From Robiginitomaculum sp. (GTDB lineage: Bacteria > Pseudomonadota > Alphaproteobacteria > Caulobacterales > Maricaulaceae): a DNA stretch of 64,000 nt. Position 1 is the first letter of the stretch. Each line of letters begins with the position of its first letter. A model generated the notes under the pieces. It did not search any database. It was not told the DNA's origin and saw only the letters and a list, made by a program, of their open reading frames with translations. The stretch is from assembly GCA_002733805.1 (NCBI GenBank), contig NVXG01000005.1:1-64000 (forward strand), read 5' to 3'. The translations under genes and the position numbers were made by a program. Shown here one piece after another: positions 28,764 to 36,981 of this stretch.

Positions 28764-28886
28764 GGTGCGCGTCTTCCTTGTCAAAAAGTTCTTCTAAATT
28801 CTGTCCGCCACTTGTATGTAGCCGCATCGCCCTTGGCAATCGGCCACTGCACGGTTTGACTCGGCAAAACAGAAATAGAGATTTTG

Positions 28887-30671
28887 ATGGCAGCCTTGTT
28901 GGCCAGTTTGCAAAACATCCATCTGACCTTTGGCCAGCAACCCTTGCTGGCCGGAGCCGATCTGATGGTTCGTAAAGGAGCGCGCATTGCCTTGGTCGGG
29001 CGTAATGGCTCGGGTAAATCTACGTTGCTCAAAATTCTGGCCGGGCAGGTAGAGCCGGATGAAGGCACCCGCTTTGTCGATCCGTCGGTCACCGTGCGCT
29101 ATCTCGATCAAGACCCAGACCCCAGCGGGTTCGCAACCATCGGACAATTCGCAGCAGCCGAACTGACACCGGGTGACGAGGACTGGAAAGTTGATGCGCT
29201 GTTGTGGGAATTAAAACTCGACCCGGCGTCCGACCCGGCAGTGCTGTCCGGTGGGGAAATTCGCCGGGCTGCTTTGGTGCGGGCCATTGCGTCCGATCCG
29301 GACCTGTTATTGCTCGATGAGCCAACCAATCACCTTGACCTGCCAGTGATCGAATGGCTGGAAAATACCTTGGCGGCGCGCAAAGGCGCGTTGATTACCA
29401 TCAGCCATGACCGGGCTTTTGCCAGCCGTTTGTCCACCTCGTGTATCTGGGTGGATCGGGGTCAGACCCGTGAGTTTCATCAAGGCTTTGCCGGGTTCGA
29501 AGATTGGCGCGATACGGTGTTGGCCGAGGAAGAACTGGACCAGCACAAGCTGGCCCGTAAAATTGTGCGCGAAGAACACTGGCTGCGCTATGGGGTGGCT
29601 GCGCGTCGCAAACGCAATCAAAGACGCTTGTCCGATTTGCATGCTTTGCGCGCCCAAAAGCGCGACTATCAAGGCCCACAAGGGCAGATCAAGCTAGAAG
29701 CATCAGCCGCTGGCAAGTCAGGCAAACAAGTGGTTGAGGCCAAGAACCTGTCCAAATCCTATGGGGATTTGCATCTGGTTCGGGATTTTTCCATGCGGAT
29801 ATTGGCCAAGGACCGCATTGGCGTGGTTGGTCCCAATGGCGCTGGAAAATCAACCCTGCTCGGACTGCTGACCGGGACGTTGGAGCCGGATAGCGGCACG
29901 GTAAAATTGGGCACCAATTTACAAATCGCCTCGCTCGATCAACGGCGCGTGGCGTTAAAGCCCGAGTGGACCTTGGCCGAGGCCTTGGTCAATTCCGGCT
30001 CGGATCGGGTCGAGATCAATGGCAAGGTCAAACACGTCCACGCCTATATGAAAGATTTCCTGTTTTCGCCGCATCAGGCCCGTACCAAAATCGAGGTATT
30101 GTCCGGCGGCGAAAAAGCCCGGATCATGCTGGCTCGTGCCTTTGCCCTGCCCAGCAATTTTCTGGTGCTGGACGAACCGACCAATGATCTCGATCTGGAA
30201 ACCTTGGATTTGTTGCAAGCCATGTTGGCCGATTATCCGGGCACTGTTTTGTTGGTCTCACACGACCGGGATTTTCTAGATCGAGTGGTGACCTCAACCA
30301 TTGCCTTTGAAGGCGATGGCCATTGGCAGGCGCATCCCGGCGGCTATTCAGATATTCCAAAACGAGGAAAATCGTCCGGCCAGCCGCAATCTGACAAGCC
30401 AGCCGCCAAGACGTCCAAACCCAAAGCGACCAAATCCGGACAAATGACTTTCAAGGACAAACACGCCTTGAAAACCCTGCCCGACCAAATCGCCACGTTG
30501 GAAACTGACATTGCTGTTTTACAAGAAAAGTTGGCCGATCCGGACCTGTACACCCGTGATCCAGCAGCCTTTCAGAAATTTAGTGACAAACTGACCAATA
30601 AAACCAAAACGTTGGAGAGCTGCGAAGAGCAATGGCTCAATCTGGAAATGCAACGTGAGGGTTTGGAGTAG
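28887..30671 (+). CDS. uup: ABC-F family ATPase, Uup-like
   Basis: 594 residues from ATG 28887. Two ATPase domains in one chain without membrane segments: Walker A GRNGSGKST and GPNGAGKST, signatures LSGGE in both halves, Walker B LLLLDEPTNHLD and FLVLDEPTNDLD. The linker is basic (VAARRKRNQRRLSDL), and after the second domain there is a charged linker and coiled coil (LPDQIATLETDIAVLQEKL), the DNA-binding-like tail that separates Uup from EttA. ABC-F proteins act on ribosomes or replication intermediates. It is a single gene transcribed into a repeat-rich intergenic region. Confidence 0.9.
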   Translation: MAALLASLQNIHLTFGQQPLLAGADLMVRKGARIALVGRNGSGKSTLLKILAGQVEPDEGTRFVDPSVTVRYLDQDPDPSGFATIGQFAAAELTPGDEDWKVDALLWELKLDPASDPAVLSGGEIRRAALVRAIASDPDLLLLDEPTNHLDLPVIEWLENTLAARKGALITISHDRAFASRLSTSCIWVDRGQTREFHQGFAGFEDWRDTVLAEEELDQHKLARKIVREEHWLRYGVAARRKRNQRRLSDLHALRAQKRDYQGPQGQIKLEASAAGKSGKQVVEAKNLSKSYGDLHLVRDFSMRILAKDRIGVVGPNGAGKSTLLGLLTGTLEPDSGTVKLGTNLQIASLDQRRVALKPEWTLAEALVNSGSDRVEINGKVKHVHAYMKDFLFSPHQARTKIEVLSGGEKARIMLARAFALPSNFLVLDEPTNDLDLETLDLLQAMLADYPGTVLLVSHDRDFLDRVVTSTIAFEGDGHWQAHPGGYSDIPKRGKSSGQPQSDKPAAKTSKPKATKSGQMTFKDKHALKTLPDQIATLETDIAVLQEKLADPDLYTRDPAAFQKFSDKLTNKTKTLESCEEQWLNLEMQREGLE

Positions 30672-30689
30672 GGGATTTTGCGGCGCTGT

Positions 30690-30806
30690 CCGATGCTTCG
30701 AGGCTCCCGATGGTCGCACCTCAGCATGAGGTGGGTGGTGTGAGTTTGGTTTGTTTCAAAAAAGTTCCTCATCCTGAGGTGGCGCGTGAGCGCCCTCGAA
30801 GCATCG
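30690..30806. repeat. Palindromic intergenic repeat, copy A
   Basis: A 117-bp unit bounded by inverted ends CCGATGCTTCGAGG and CCTCGAAGCATCGG. It contains AGGTGGGTGGT...GGTTTGTTTCAAAAAAGTTCCTCATCC, repeated with small changes in copy B. It starts 18 bases after uup and has no reading frame of interest; it could double as a transcript end for uup. Confidence 0.75.
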
Positions 30807-30893
30807 GTAAACGGTAGAAACAGTCCATCTCTGTCCCTGACCTCCGAGCCGGGGTCCAGTTCTTCCCTAGCATCGTTTGCATCAAGTCGGTAT

Positions 30894-30918
30894 GGACCCT
30901 CCGGTCAAGCCGGAGGGA
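30894..30918. repeat. Hairpin repeat, left copy
   Basis: GGACCCTCCGGTCAAGCCGGAGGGA. It is itself a perfect hairpin (CCCTCCGG, five-base loop, CCGGAGGG) and recurs as an exact reverse complement at 31003-31027. This kind of CCGG-rich hairpin is common between genes in alphaproteobacteria. Confidence 0.8.
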
Positions 30919-31002
30919 GTCGATTGGGAAGGTGGTGGCGAGCCTGCTTGAGATTCCGTTTGCCGGTCTGCTTTCTGCATTCCCCCAAGTCCCCCTCTTG
31001 TT

Positions 31003-31027
31003 TCCCTCCGGCTTGACCGGAGGGTCC
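31003..31027. repeat. Hairpin repeat, right copy
   Basis: Exact 25-base reverse complement of 30894-30918. The two copies, 84 bases apart, lie between the direct copies A and B of the longer palindromic unit, giving a nested layout A - hairpin - inverted hairpin - B. Confidence 0.8.
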
Positions 31028-31053
31028 AGCTTACTTGGGAACATCCGTTGGTT

Positions 31054-31199
31054 CCGATGCTTCGAGACGATTGTTTCGCAATCCCTCTTCCATAAGGTGG
31101 GTGGTTTGGGCGTTTGGTTCGTTACAAAAAGTTCCTCATCCCCGGATCAAGTCCGGGGCAGGCTCTGAGGTGCGACCATCGGGAGCCTCGAAGGATCGG
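31054..31199. repeat. Palindromic intergenic repeat, copy B
   Basis: A 146-bp unit beginning CCGATGCTTCGAGA and ending CCTCGAAGGATCGG. Its right end (CTGAGGTGCGACCATCGGGAGCCTCGAA region, 31165-31193) is the reverse complement of the left end of copy A, while the middle (AGGTGGGTGGT...GTTACAAAAAGTTCCTCATCC) is a direct copy. An extra CCCCGGATCAAGTCCGGGG hairpin is inserted at 31140-31158. Confidence 0.75.
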
Positions 31200-31622
31200 C
31201 AAGCAGACGTCTGCCTGATTGTCATTTTGTATTGTCATGCCGGGCATCCCCCACACAGTATAATCACAATAAGCCGCCACTACCGGCACACTCATTGATA
31301 ATAAAATCACACATAAATCACAGACATCGACACTCGTTGACGCTTGTGCCTCGGGGACAACTGGCCCATATGCACCGATCATCGAGCCGATCTATACTGG
31401 GATTGAATACGGCTGTTCAGGCCCGCATTTTCGGCTCTTTGACAACGTAAATCTTTCGCAAAACCCAAATAAAGGTAGCTTTTGTGCCAATTCTCGCCTT
31501 GGTTCGACGTTTACCTATCCGGGACGTTGATCGACCCATGGGCTGAATTGATCCCGTGGATAAACCGCCAATTTCTGGAATCTTTTATTCTAAATCATCA
31601 AAATTTCCCAGTTTTTCAAAAA
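31200..31622. other. Non-coding interval before ggt, no gene seen
   Basis: About 420 bases between copy B and the stop of ggt. It begins with the palindrome GCAGACGTCTGC (31200-31211) and a TGTCATGCCGGGCATCC stretch resembling other intergenic repeats. Open frames here have poor composition and no ribosome site. I see no RNA gene. Confidence 0.5.
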
Positions 31623-33350
31623 TTACGGCTGCAAGGCTTGCCCTTCGCGGCGGGGATCGGCACCGCCCAACAAGGTATGATCCGGTAAAATCTGAATCAG
31701 GTGCAGACCGGAGTTTTCGCCGCGTGTGCCTTGAATGTTGTGGCCCATGACGCGCAGCGCCGGGATCAGTTGCGGATCCAAATTCATCGCGCCAATGCGG
31801 GTGATGTCGCCTCGGGCCACCACATTGGGCAGATCAATCGCCGCTTGCGGGCTTAGCCCCCAATCCAGCACGCCGACCAATACCTTGGCGGTGTACGAGA
31901 TGATCGAGCTACCGCCCGGCGAACCGGCCAGCAAGACCGGGGTGCCATCGGCGCCCAGCACAATGGTGGGCGACATGGAGGACCGGGGCCGCTTGTTCGG
32001 ACCGGGTGCGTTGGCCAGTGGCCTGCCCAGTCCATCAACCGGATTGCGGGCAAAATCAGTCAATTGGTTATTGAGCAAAAACCCACCGACAAAACGCTTA
32101 TTGCCGAAAACGGATTCGACCGTCGTGGTCATCGATATTGCATTGCCCCATTGGTCAATGATCGAGAAATGCGAAGTGCCTTTTGGCTCGACGGTGGTAT
32201 CGCGCCCAAAGGCCACGCCGCCCGGATTGCCCGGTTGGGCGGTGACGATGGTGGTGTCTGGCGAAATCAATTTGGCCCGTTCGGCCAGATAGTTCGCATT
32301 GAGCAATCCTTCCAACGGAACAGCAACCACGCTGTCATCAGCCATGTATCGGTCGCGGTCGGCATAGGCCAGACGCAAGGCTTCGATCAGCAAATGCCAG
32401 TTGGCTGGGTCGCTGGCCCCTTGGTCAGAAAACTCGAAATGCGACAAAATTCCTAAGGTTGCGTTGATTGCCTGTCCGCCTGACGAGGGTGGCGGTGCGC
32501 TGCACACCTGCACGGCCCGATATGGGCGGCATACAGCGTCGCGTTGGCGCGGTTGGTAGGCTTTCATGTCAGCCAAGGACAGGCTACCGGGGCGCGGGCC
32601 TTTGGCGACCGCCGCGACGATTTGCTCGGCCAGTTCGCCTTCGAGCAAGGCACGCGGATTTTGCGCCAGCTTACGTAACGTGTTGGCATAGGCCGGATTG
32701 GTCCGCATAAAGCCCTGTGGCAATGTCGATCCGTCCGGCAAAAAGAAATAGTCGCGGGCCGCTTGGTGTTGGTCGAGCGCGGCACGTTTGGCATAGGCTT
32801 GCAGCAAGCCGGCCAATCGAGGTGAAACGGCAAAGCCATCTTCGGCCAATTGGATACTGGAGCCAAACAGTTCGCCCCAGCCCAGTTTGCCATAAGTGGC
32901 TTGCGCCAGACCCAACATGGCCATGGCGCCCGGTACGCCCACGGCACGGCCTGAATTGACTGCATCCAGATAGCCTAAAGGTTGGCCATCTTCGCCTAAA
33001 AACATTCGGGCGCTGGCTCCGGAAGGTGCCATTTCGCGGCCATCAAATGCACGGACCGAACCACTGGCTGCGTCGTAATGGATCAGGAAGGCACCACCGC
33101 CCAAGCCGGAGCTTTGCGGCTCGACCAGACCCAATACGGCTTGCACTGCCACGGCGGCATCTATTGCGCTGCCGCCCGCCCGCAAAATTGCCAGTCCAGC
33201 CTCTACCGCATGCGGATTAGCTGCTGCGACCATGGCCGGGCGGGGCGGCTCGACTTGGGTCTCGGTGACCGGTCCGGCAGGCGCACAACCAGCCAATCCA
33301 GGCATTGCCAGAACAAGGAACAAAAATGCAGCCGTTTGAATTCGAACCAT
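31623..33350 (-). CDS. ggt: Gamma-glutamyltransferase, lipoprotein-type
   Basis: 575 residues. It cleaves gamma-glutamyl bonds of glutathione and transfers the glutamyl group. The N-terminus has a signal with a lipobox, LAGC at residues 19-22, so it is probably anchored in the membrane facing the periplasm. The proenzyme cleaves itself before the nucleophile Thr in PKGTSHFSIID, followed by GNAISMTTTVES; GSPGGSSIISY is also diagnostic. Length and order match the single-chain precursor. It is divergent from the P1 peptidase gene with 74 bases between. Confidence 0.93.
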   Translation of the reverse strand: MVRIQTAAFLFLVLAMPGLAGCAPAGPVTETQVEPPRPAMVAAANPHAVEAGLAILRAGGSAIDAAVAVQAVLGLVEPQSSGLGGGAFLIHYDAASGSVRAFDGREMAPSGASARMFLGEDGQPLGYLDAVNSGRAVGVPGAMAMLGLAQATYGKLGWGELFGSSIQLAEDGFAVSPRLAGLLQAYAKRAALDQHQAARDYFFLPDGSTLPQGFMRTNPAYANTLRKLAQNPRALLEGELAEQIVAAVAKGPRPGSLSLADMKAYQPRQRDAVCRPYRAVQVCSAPPPSSGGQAINATLGILSHFEFSDQGASDPANWHLLIEALRLAYADRDRYMADDSVVAVPLEGLLNANYLAERAKLISPDTTIVTAQPGNPGGVAFGRDTTVEPKGTSHFSIIDQWGNAISMTTTVESVFGNKRFVGGFLLNNQLTDFARNPVDGLGRPLANAPGPNKRPRSSMSPTIVLGADGTPVLLAGSPGGSSIISYTAKVLVGVLDWGLSPQAAIDLPNVVARGDITRIGAMNLDPQLIPALRVMGHNIQGTRGENSGLHLIQILPDHTLLGGADPRREGQALQP

Positions 33351-33424
33351 AGAGGCCTCCCGTTCTGGGGTTTATAGGTGACCCGTGGACTTGTGCCAAT
33401 GCAATGAGCAGATAAGCTGCACAA

Positions 33425-34453
33425 ATGAGCCAGAAACAATCCAAAAACCTGCTAACCGACATTGCTGGAATTACCGTAGGCAATGCATCGTGCGAACAGA
33501 CCCGCACCGGGGTCACGGTGATTCGCTGTGAAACCCCGATGGTCTGTGCGGTCGATGTGGCCGGAGGCGGACCCGGCACGCGCGAAACTGATGCCTTGGC
33601 TCCGGAAAATCTGGTTGAAACGGTGGATGCCATCGTACTTACCGGGGGCTCGGTATATGGACTGGCTGCGGCAGATGGCGTGATCTCGGTCTTGGGTGCC
33701 GCCGGAGCTGGCTTTGGATTGGTCAATTTGCCGGGTGTGCCAAAGTCGCCAATTGTTCCGTCCGCTGTTTTGTATGATCTGGCCAATGGCGGCGACAAAA
33801 ATTGGGGCGAAACACCGCCTTATTGGGATTTGGGGCGACAGGCTCTGTCCAACGTGAGCGATCAGTTTGCACTGGGAAATATCGGGGCGGGAACCGGCGC
33901 ACTGGCCGGTGCGATCAAGGGCGGCTTAGGTTCCGCCAGTGTACGCACCCAAGACGGGTTTCAAGTTGCAGCCTTGGTTGCAGTCAATTGCTTCGGCTCG
34001 GTTTTGATGCCGGGTACCAGCCGGTTATGGGCCGAACCCTTCGGGCAGGATGATGAATTTCGTCGCTCTGATGAAGCGCAAGAGCCAATCACCTTTGATC
34101 TGGAAGACTGGGGTGCGGCCAAGGTTAATCCGGCAGCGCGGCAAAACACAACTTTGGCTGTAGTCGCCACCGATCTGCCGCTAACCCCGGCTCAGGCCAA
34201 GCGCATGGCCAAAATGGCCAGTGCCGGCATGGCTCGGGCCATTCGCCCGATCGCAGCACCGTTTGATGGCGATGTGACCTTTGCTTTGGCCTCTGGAACC
34301 CACGCCGCGCAGGCGGTAGATGCCTTTACATTGGCTCGCGTTGGGGCGCTGGCTGCCGATTGTTTGAGTCGGGCGATTGGCCGGGGCGTAATGGCCGCGA
34401 CAACCATGGAGCCGCACTTGTGCTTGTCCGATTGGCGCAAAAATCAGACATGA
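33425..34453 (+). CDS. P1 (S58/DmpA) family aminopeptidase
   Basis: 342 residues. N-terminal nucleophile hydrolase family that cleaves itself and removes N-terminal (including D- or beta-) amino acids. Signatures: ITDIAGITVG-like start (LLTDIAGITVGNAS), VDVAGGGPGTRETD, LTGGSVYGLAAADGV, and GAGTGALAGAIKGGLGSAS, which contains the expected Gly-Ser self-cleavage region. No signal peptide. Next to ggt, a shared role in peptide or glutathione turnover is possible but only inferred. Confidence 0.88.
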   Translation: MSQKQSKNLLTDIAGITVGNASCEQTRTGVTVIRCETPMVCAVDVAGGGPGTRETDALAPENLVETVDAIVLTGGSVYGLAAADGVISVLGAAGAGFGLVNLPGVPKSPIVPSAVLYDLANGGDKNWGETPPYWDLGRQALSNVSDQFALGNIGAGTGALAGAIKGGLGSASVRTQDGFQVAALVAVNCFGSVLMPGTSRLWAEPFGQDDEFRRSDEAQEPITFDLEDWGAAKVNPAARQNTTLAVVATDLPLTPAQAKRMAKMASAGMARAIRPIAAPFDGDVTFALASGTHAAQAVDAFTLARVGALAADCLSRAIGRGVMAATTMEPHLCLSDWRKNQT

Positions 34454-34486
34454 CGAAAAATAGCTGAATTCTTTGCACCAACCGGG

Positions 34487-34515
34487 TTGCGAAGGGCGGC
34501 ATTGGGCGCTAGGTT
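34487..34515 (+). promoter_or_regulatory. Candidate promoter of tRNA-Arg(ACG)
   Basis: TTGCGA (34487-34492), 17 bases, TAGGTT (34510-34515), ending 32 bases before the tRNA. The same pattern TTGCxx-N17-TAGGTT precedes the tRNA-Arg at 46300-46376, which supports both. Confidence 0.55.
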
Positions 34516-34547
34516 CCGCGCCGCTTCAAGACTTTGGTCTTAGCTAC

Positions 34548-34624
34548 GCGCCGATAGCTCAGCTGGATAGAGCACCAGACTACGAATCTGGGGGTCGGGA
34601 GTTCGAATCTTCCTCGGCGCGCCA
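34548..34624 (+). tRNA. tRNA-Arg(ACG)
   Basis: 77 bases with encoded CCA. Acceptor GCGCCGA pairs with TCGGCGC; D-arm AGCTCAGCTGGATAGAGC; anticodon stem CCAGA/TCTGG around CTACGAA, anticodon ACG; T-arm GGGAGTTCGAATCTTCC. The 3' half is the attachment core of the island: bases 34576-34624 recur at 41699-41747. The gene remains whole at the left junction. Confidence 0.96.
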
Positions 34625-34626
34625 TT
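34576..34626 (+). repeat. attL, within tRNA-Arg(ACG)
   Basis: Left copy of the 51-bp repeat: it begins CAGACTACGAATCTGGGGG and ends GGCGCGCCATT. The copies diverge immediately outside (C versus T on the left, A versus T on the right). The repeat includes the anticodon loop and T-arm, the usual target of tyrosine integrases. Confidence 0.93.
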
Positions 34627-35039
34627 ACTTTCAATGACTTAGCGTTATTCATTCAAATCTTATTTTTAGCAATGCTACCATTGTGCAACCACTGCGTTGT
34701 GTTTGGCTGGTTAGTCAACATGCAAACGTGAAAGCATGAGTTCAGGCCGGGTGCTGCATTAATATGGTTAATGGCACAACCGAATTACTGGCAAAAAAGT
34801 ACCCCTTTATACAAATCACCCCCGGCTTCTGCATTTGCGCTACCTCCTGCTCTATACCTCCCACTTCAACACACACCTTTAGGGGCTCCTTTCTCACGGT
34901 TAGATCAAGAGTAGTTTTGAAAGACCCGCGCGCAAAATTTTTGGCGGTTCAATATTTGAAGAAAACCGAGCTCAGTTTTTCGTTGCTTTTGCGTGTTATC
35001 TCACCTGATAGTTAGGACAGTTTATTTTATGTCCTGCCC
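34627..35039. other. Left end of island, no convincing gene
   Basis: About 410 AT-rich bases. A frame at 34764-35015 is open, but its cysteine/proline/serine-rich composition and lack of a ribosome site argue against coding. AGGACA (35014-35019) and TGTCCT (35030-35035) form an inverted repeat just before the next start and could be an operator. Confidence 0.4.
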
Positions 35040-36047
35040 ATGAAAGTGATCCTCATGAAACAACTCACAATCTTGAGCCGGGTTTATCCCCCTAAAAAAT
35101 GTTTTTTATCTGAAGTGCTATATTGGCGTGCCTTTGGACGGTTTCCTGAAATGGGCTGGGACTCTGATGGCAATGACTATCGATTCGTTACGGAGAATTT
35201 CTATGCTGACAAAATTCCAATACCAAGCGGCAAAGAGTTGTCAGAGGAAGAATGCAAATACGCAAACCTACCTAATGATCCAAGATTAAACATTGCAGCA
35301 GCAGGGAGCAGAACAGCTTTAATGGAAGAATTTCCTGCCAGTGCTGGAAAAATTCACAGATTACAAGTCAAGCAAGAAGGGTTCATTCAAGAGCTGGATG
35401 ACTTTTCCTTAAAAGACGGCACCCTTGCACAAGAAGCGGAAAAATGGCTACCAATTTTTGAGGACTATGTTGACGAGTTTCAAAGTGAAATTGCATTGGA
35501 TTTAAGAAAAGGAAAACTGAAAGCTTACGGTACTGAAATACAAGACCATGACTATAATAAGCTGTATGATATTGCCGAAGAGCAAGGCAAGAATGAACGA
35601 GAATTGATCGATGAAGTCCCGGCAAAAAATTGGGTGTCTCGCGAAATTGATTGGGATTACAGCGTGCTTAAGAAGAGAGACATGTCATTCATTTGGATTC
35701 ATGTTGATGTGAAGGAAATGCTTAAGCTCTACCCACCCAAAATGCTCATAAAGAACAAGGATATTCAATCATTGGGCGGAAGTTATGCAGTTGCCAACTC
35801 TGTTGTTCATCGCACATTTTCAAAAAGCATTCTTGGTGGACGCCCCCCAAAGCCTTGGGAGGTGTTTCATGTGGAAGTAGCCCGCAGGTTTCGTGATGGG
35901 GACATGCCTCAGAAAAAGGAAGCGGCAATAGCCGAATTGGCAGAATGGTTTATTAAAAAAACTGGAAATAAAATAAGCCGCTCGGCAATAGGTGAAAAGC
36001 TAAAACCATATTATGATGAGCTAATGAAAAAGACAGAAACCCCTTGA
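35040..36047 (+). CDS. Island protein of unknown function, possible C-terminal DNA-binding region
   Basis: 335 residues (or 330 from Met6, 35055). I do not recognise a named family. The N-terminal half (YPPKKCFLSEVLYWRAFGRFPE ..., given in part) is acidic and helical. The C-terminal 70 residues read GRPPKPWEVFHVEVARRF followed by AIAELAEWFIKKTGNKISRS and AIGEKLKPYYDEL. That pattern of a GRPPK basic patch plus a helix-turn-helix-like segment is seen in hypothetical proteins of alphaproteobacterial islands. No membrane segment or signal. A long hairpin overlaps its stop. It could be a regulator or replication-type protein; this is inference. Confidence 0.6.
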   Translation: MKVILMKQLTILSRVYPPKKCFLSEVLYWRAFGRFPEMGWDSDGNDYRFVTENFYADKIPIPSGKELSEEECKYANLPNDPRLNIAAAGSRTALMEEFPASAGKIHRLQVKQEGFIQELDDFSLKDGTLAQEAEKWLPIFEDYVDEFQSEIALDLRKGKLKAYGTEIQDHDYNKLYDIAEEQGKNERELIDEVPAKNWVSREIDWDYSVLKKRDMSFIWIHVDVKEMLKLYPPKMLIKNKDIQSLGGSYAVANSVVHRTFSKSILGGRPPKPWEVFHVEVARRFRDGDMPQKKEAAIAELAEWFIKKTGNKISRSAIGEKLKPYYDELMKKTETP

Positions 36048-36065
36048 GGCGATAGTTTCTGTCTT
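36030..36065 (+). terminator. Hairpin over the stop of the 335-residue gene
   Basis: AAGACAGAAAC (36030-36040) pairs perfectly over 11 bases with GTTTCTGTCTT (36055-36065), loop 14, spanning the TGA. A third partial copy GGTTTCTGTC follows at 36074-36083. There is no long T-run, so it may be a weak terminator, a protein-binding site or a recombination site. Confidence 0.5.
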
Positions 36066-36167
36066 ATTGAATTTGGTTTCTGTCCGGTAAGCATTTGTAA
36101 TTAAACAAAAATATCTCTATATTTACTATCTCCAGCCGAAATACAGGCGTAATTATGGGATAGTAAC

Positions 36168-36395
36168 ATGCACTCAGAAATTCAAATGGTCTTTGGTGCC
36201 GCACAAACGGCGCGTCGCTTGGGGCTTTCACAAAGCACACTTGCTAAAATGCGCCTTTACGGCAATGGACCTGCTTATTCAAAGCTGGGGCGACGGGTGG
36301 TTTATCGCCCTTCAGACTTGGAGGCATGGATAACGGCGAACAGGTTTCAATCAACCTCAGAATATTCCGATGATCAATCGGGAGGTATGTCATGA
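36168..36395 (+). CDS. AlpA/excisionase-like HTH protein
   Basis: 75 residues. The fold is the helix-turn-helix of DNA-binding excisionase-type proteins (HTH_17/MerR-like): FGAAQTARRLGLSQSTLAKMRLYGNGPAYSKLGRRVVYRPSDLEAWI (given here as one family pattern in pieces: AAQTARRLGLSQSTLAKMR, then GRRVVYRPSDLEAWI). Such proteins direct excision or activate integrase genes. It overlaps the next gene by four bases (ATGA), and a tyrosine recombinase follows, so a role in controlling that recombinase is likely. Confidence 0.82.
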   Translation: MHSEIQMVFGAAQTARRLGLSQSTLAKMRLYGNGPAYSKLGRRVVYRPSDLEAWITANRFQSTSEYSDDQSGGMS

Positions 36396-36895
36396 GTAAA
36401 GTAATCAAGCGCAAGCCGGATTTCAGAAAAATCCAAACCAACAGAACATACACAATCCCAGAGGCTGCAAAAGCGATAGATGTAACAACGGGGACTATAT
36501 ATAATTGGATTAGGCGGGGGTTGCCGGTCTTAGAGGGCCGTGGCCTCACGCTTATTCAGGGTGCCGTATTTAAGAAATGGCTTGCTGATAAATGGGCCAA
36601 AAGAAAACAACCCTGCAAGCCTAGCGAGATATTTTGCTTCGGTTGTCAAAAACCTGCAATCCCCAAGCCTGGGTCTGTAAGCCTGATTGCTCGTAACGAC
36701 AAAATCATTCGCATTTGTGCAAAGTGTTCAGTGTGCGCAACAAATATGAACCGCACGGCAAGCAGAGCAAAACTAGAGGAAATCCGCTTTAACTTCGGTG
36801 AATTAGAGGTGCAGGAATTGCACCTAAATGGGTACAGTTTTCCCAACGCTAAGAGCACCTCTTGCCGGGTTGGGAGTCATGGGCGAGAAATTTAA
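36392..36895 (+). CDS. HTH protein with zinc-ribbon-like cysteines
   Basis: 167 residues. Residues 18-65 form a second excisionase-like helix-turn-helix (TYTIPEAAKAIDVTTGTIYN, WIRRGLPVLEGRG). Residues 82-115 hold paired cysteines, FCFGC and ICAKCSVC, that could bind zinc. The C-terminal 50 residues are unassigned. It is translationally coupled to the AlpA-like gene upstream. The tyrosine recombinase starts 86 bases downstream. I know the HTH fold but not a named family for this two-domain protein. Confidence 0.7.
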   Translation: MSKVIKRKPDFRKIQTNRTYTIPEAAKAIDVTTGTIYNWIRRGLPVLEGRGLTLIQGAVFKKWLADKWAKRKQPCKPSEIFCFGCQKPAIPKPGSVSLIARNDKIIRICAKCSVCATNMNRTASRAKLEEIRFNFGELEVQELHLNGYSFPNAKSTSCRVGSHGREI

Positions 36896-36981
36896 GGTCA
36901 AGCCGGGTCTAAACAGAGTATTTCACCCACGACAGAAGTGGCTAATTTATCCAACAATAGCGTATGAAGAGGAACGGTGTC

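Noticed and set aside
30690..31199. Possible CRISPR array
   Set aside because: Only two or three repeats, palindromic and of unequal length, with no regular spacers and no cas genes in the window.
31482..31688. Open frame overlapping the end of ggt
   Set aside because: Runs into the 3' end of ggt on the other strand and has no coding character.
34764..35015. 83-codon open frame at the left end of the island
   Set aside because: Odd composition, no ribosome site and no recognisable domain; likely chance.
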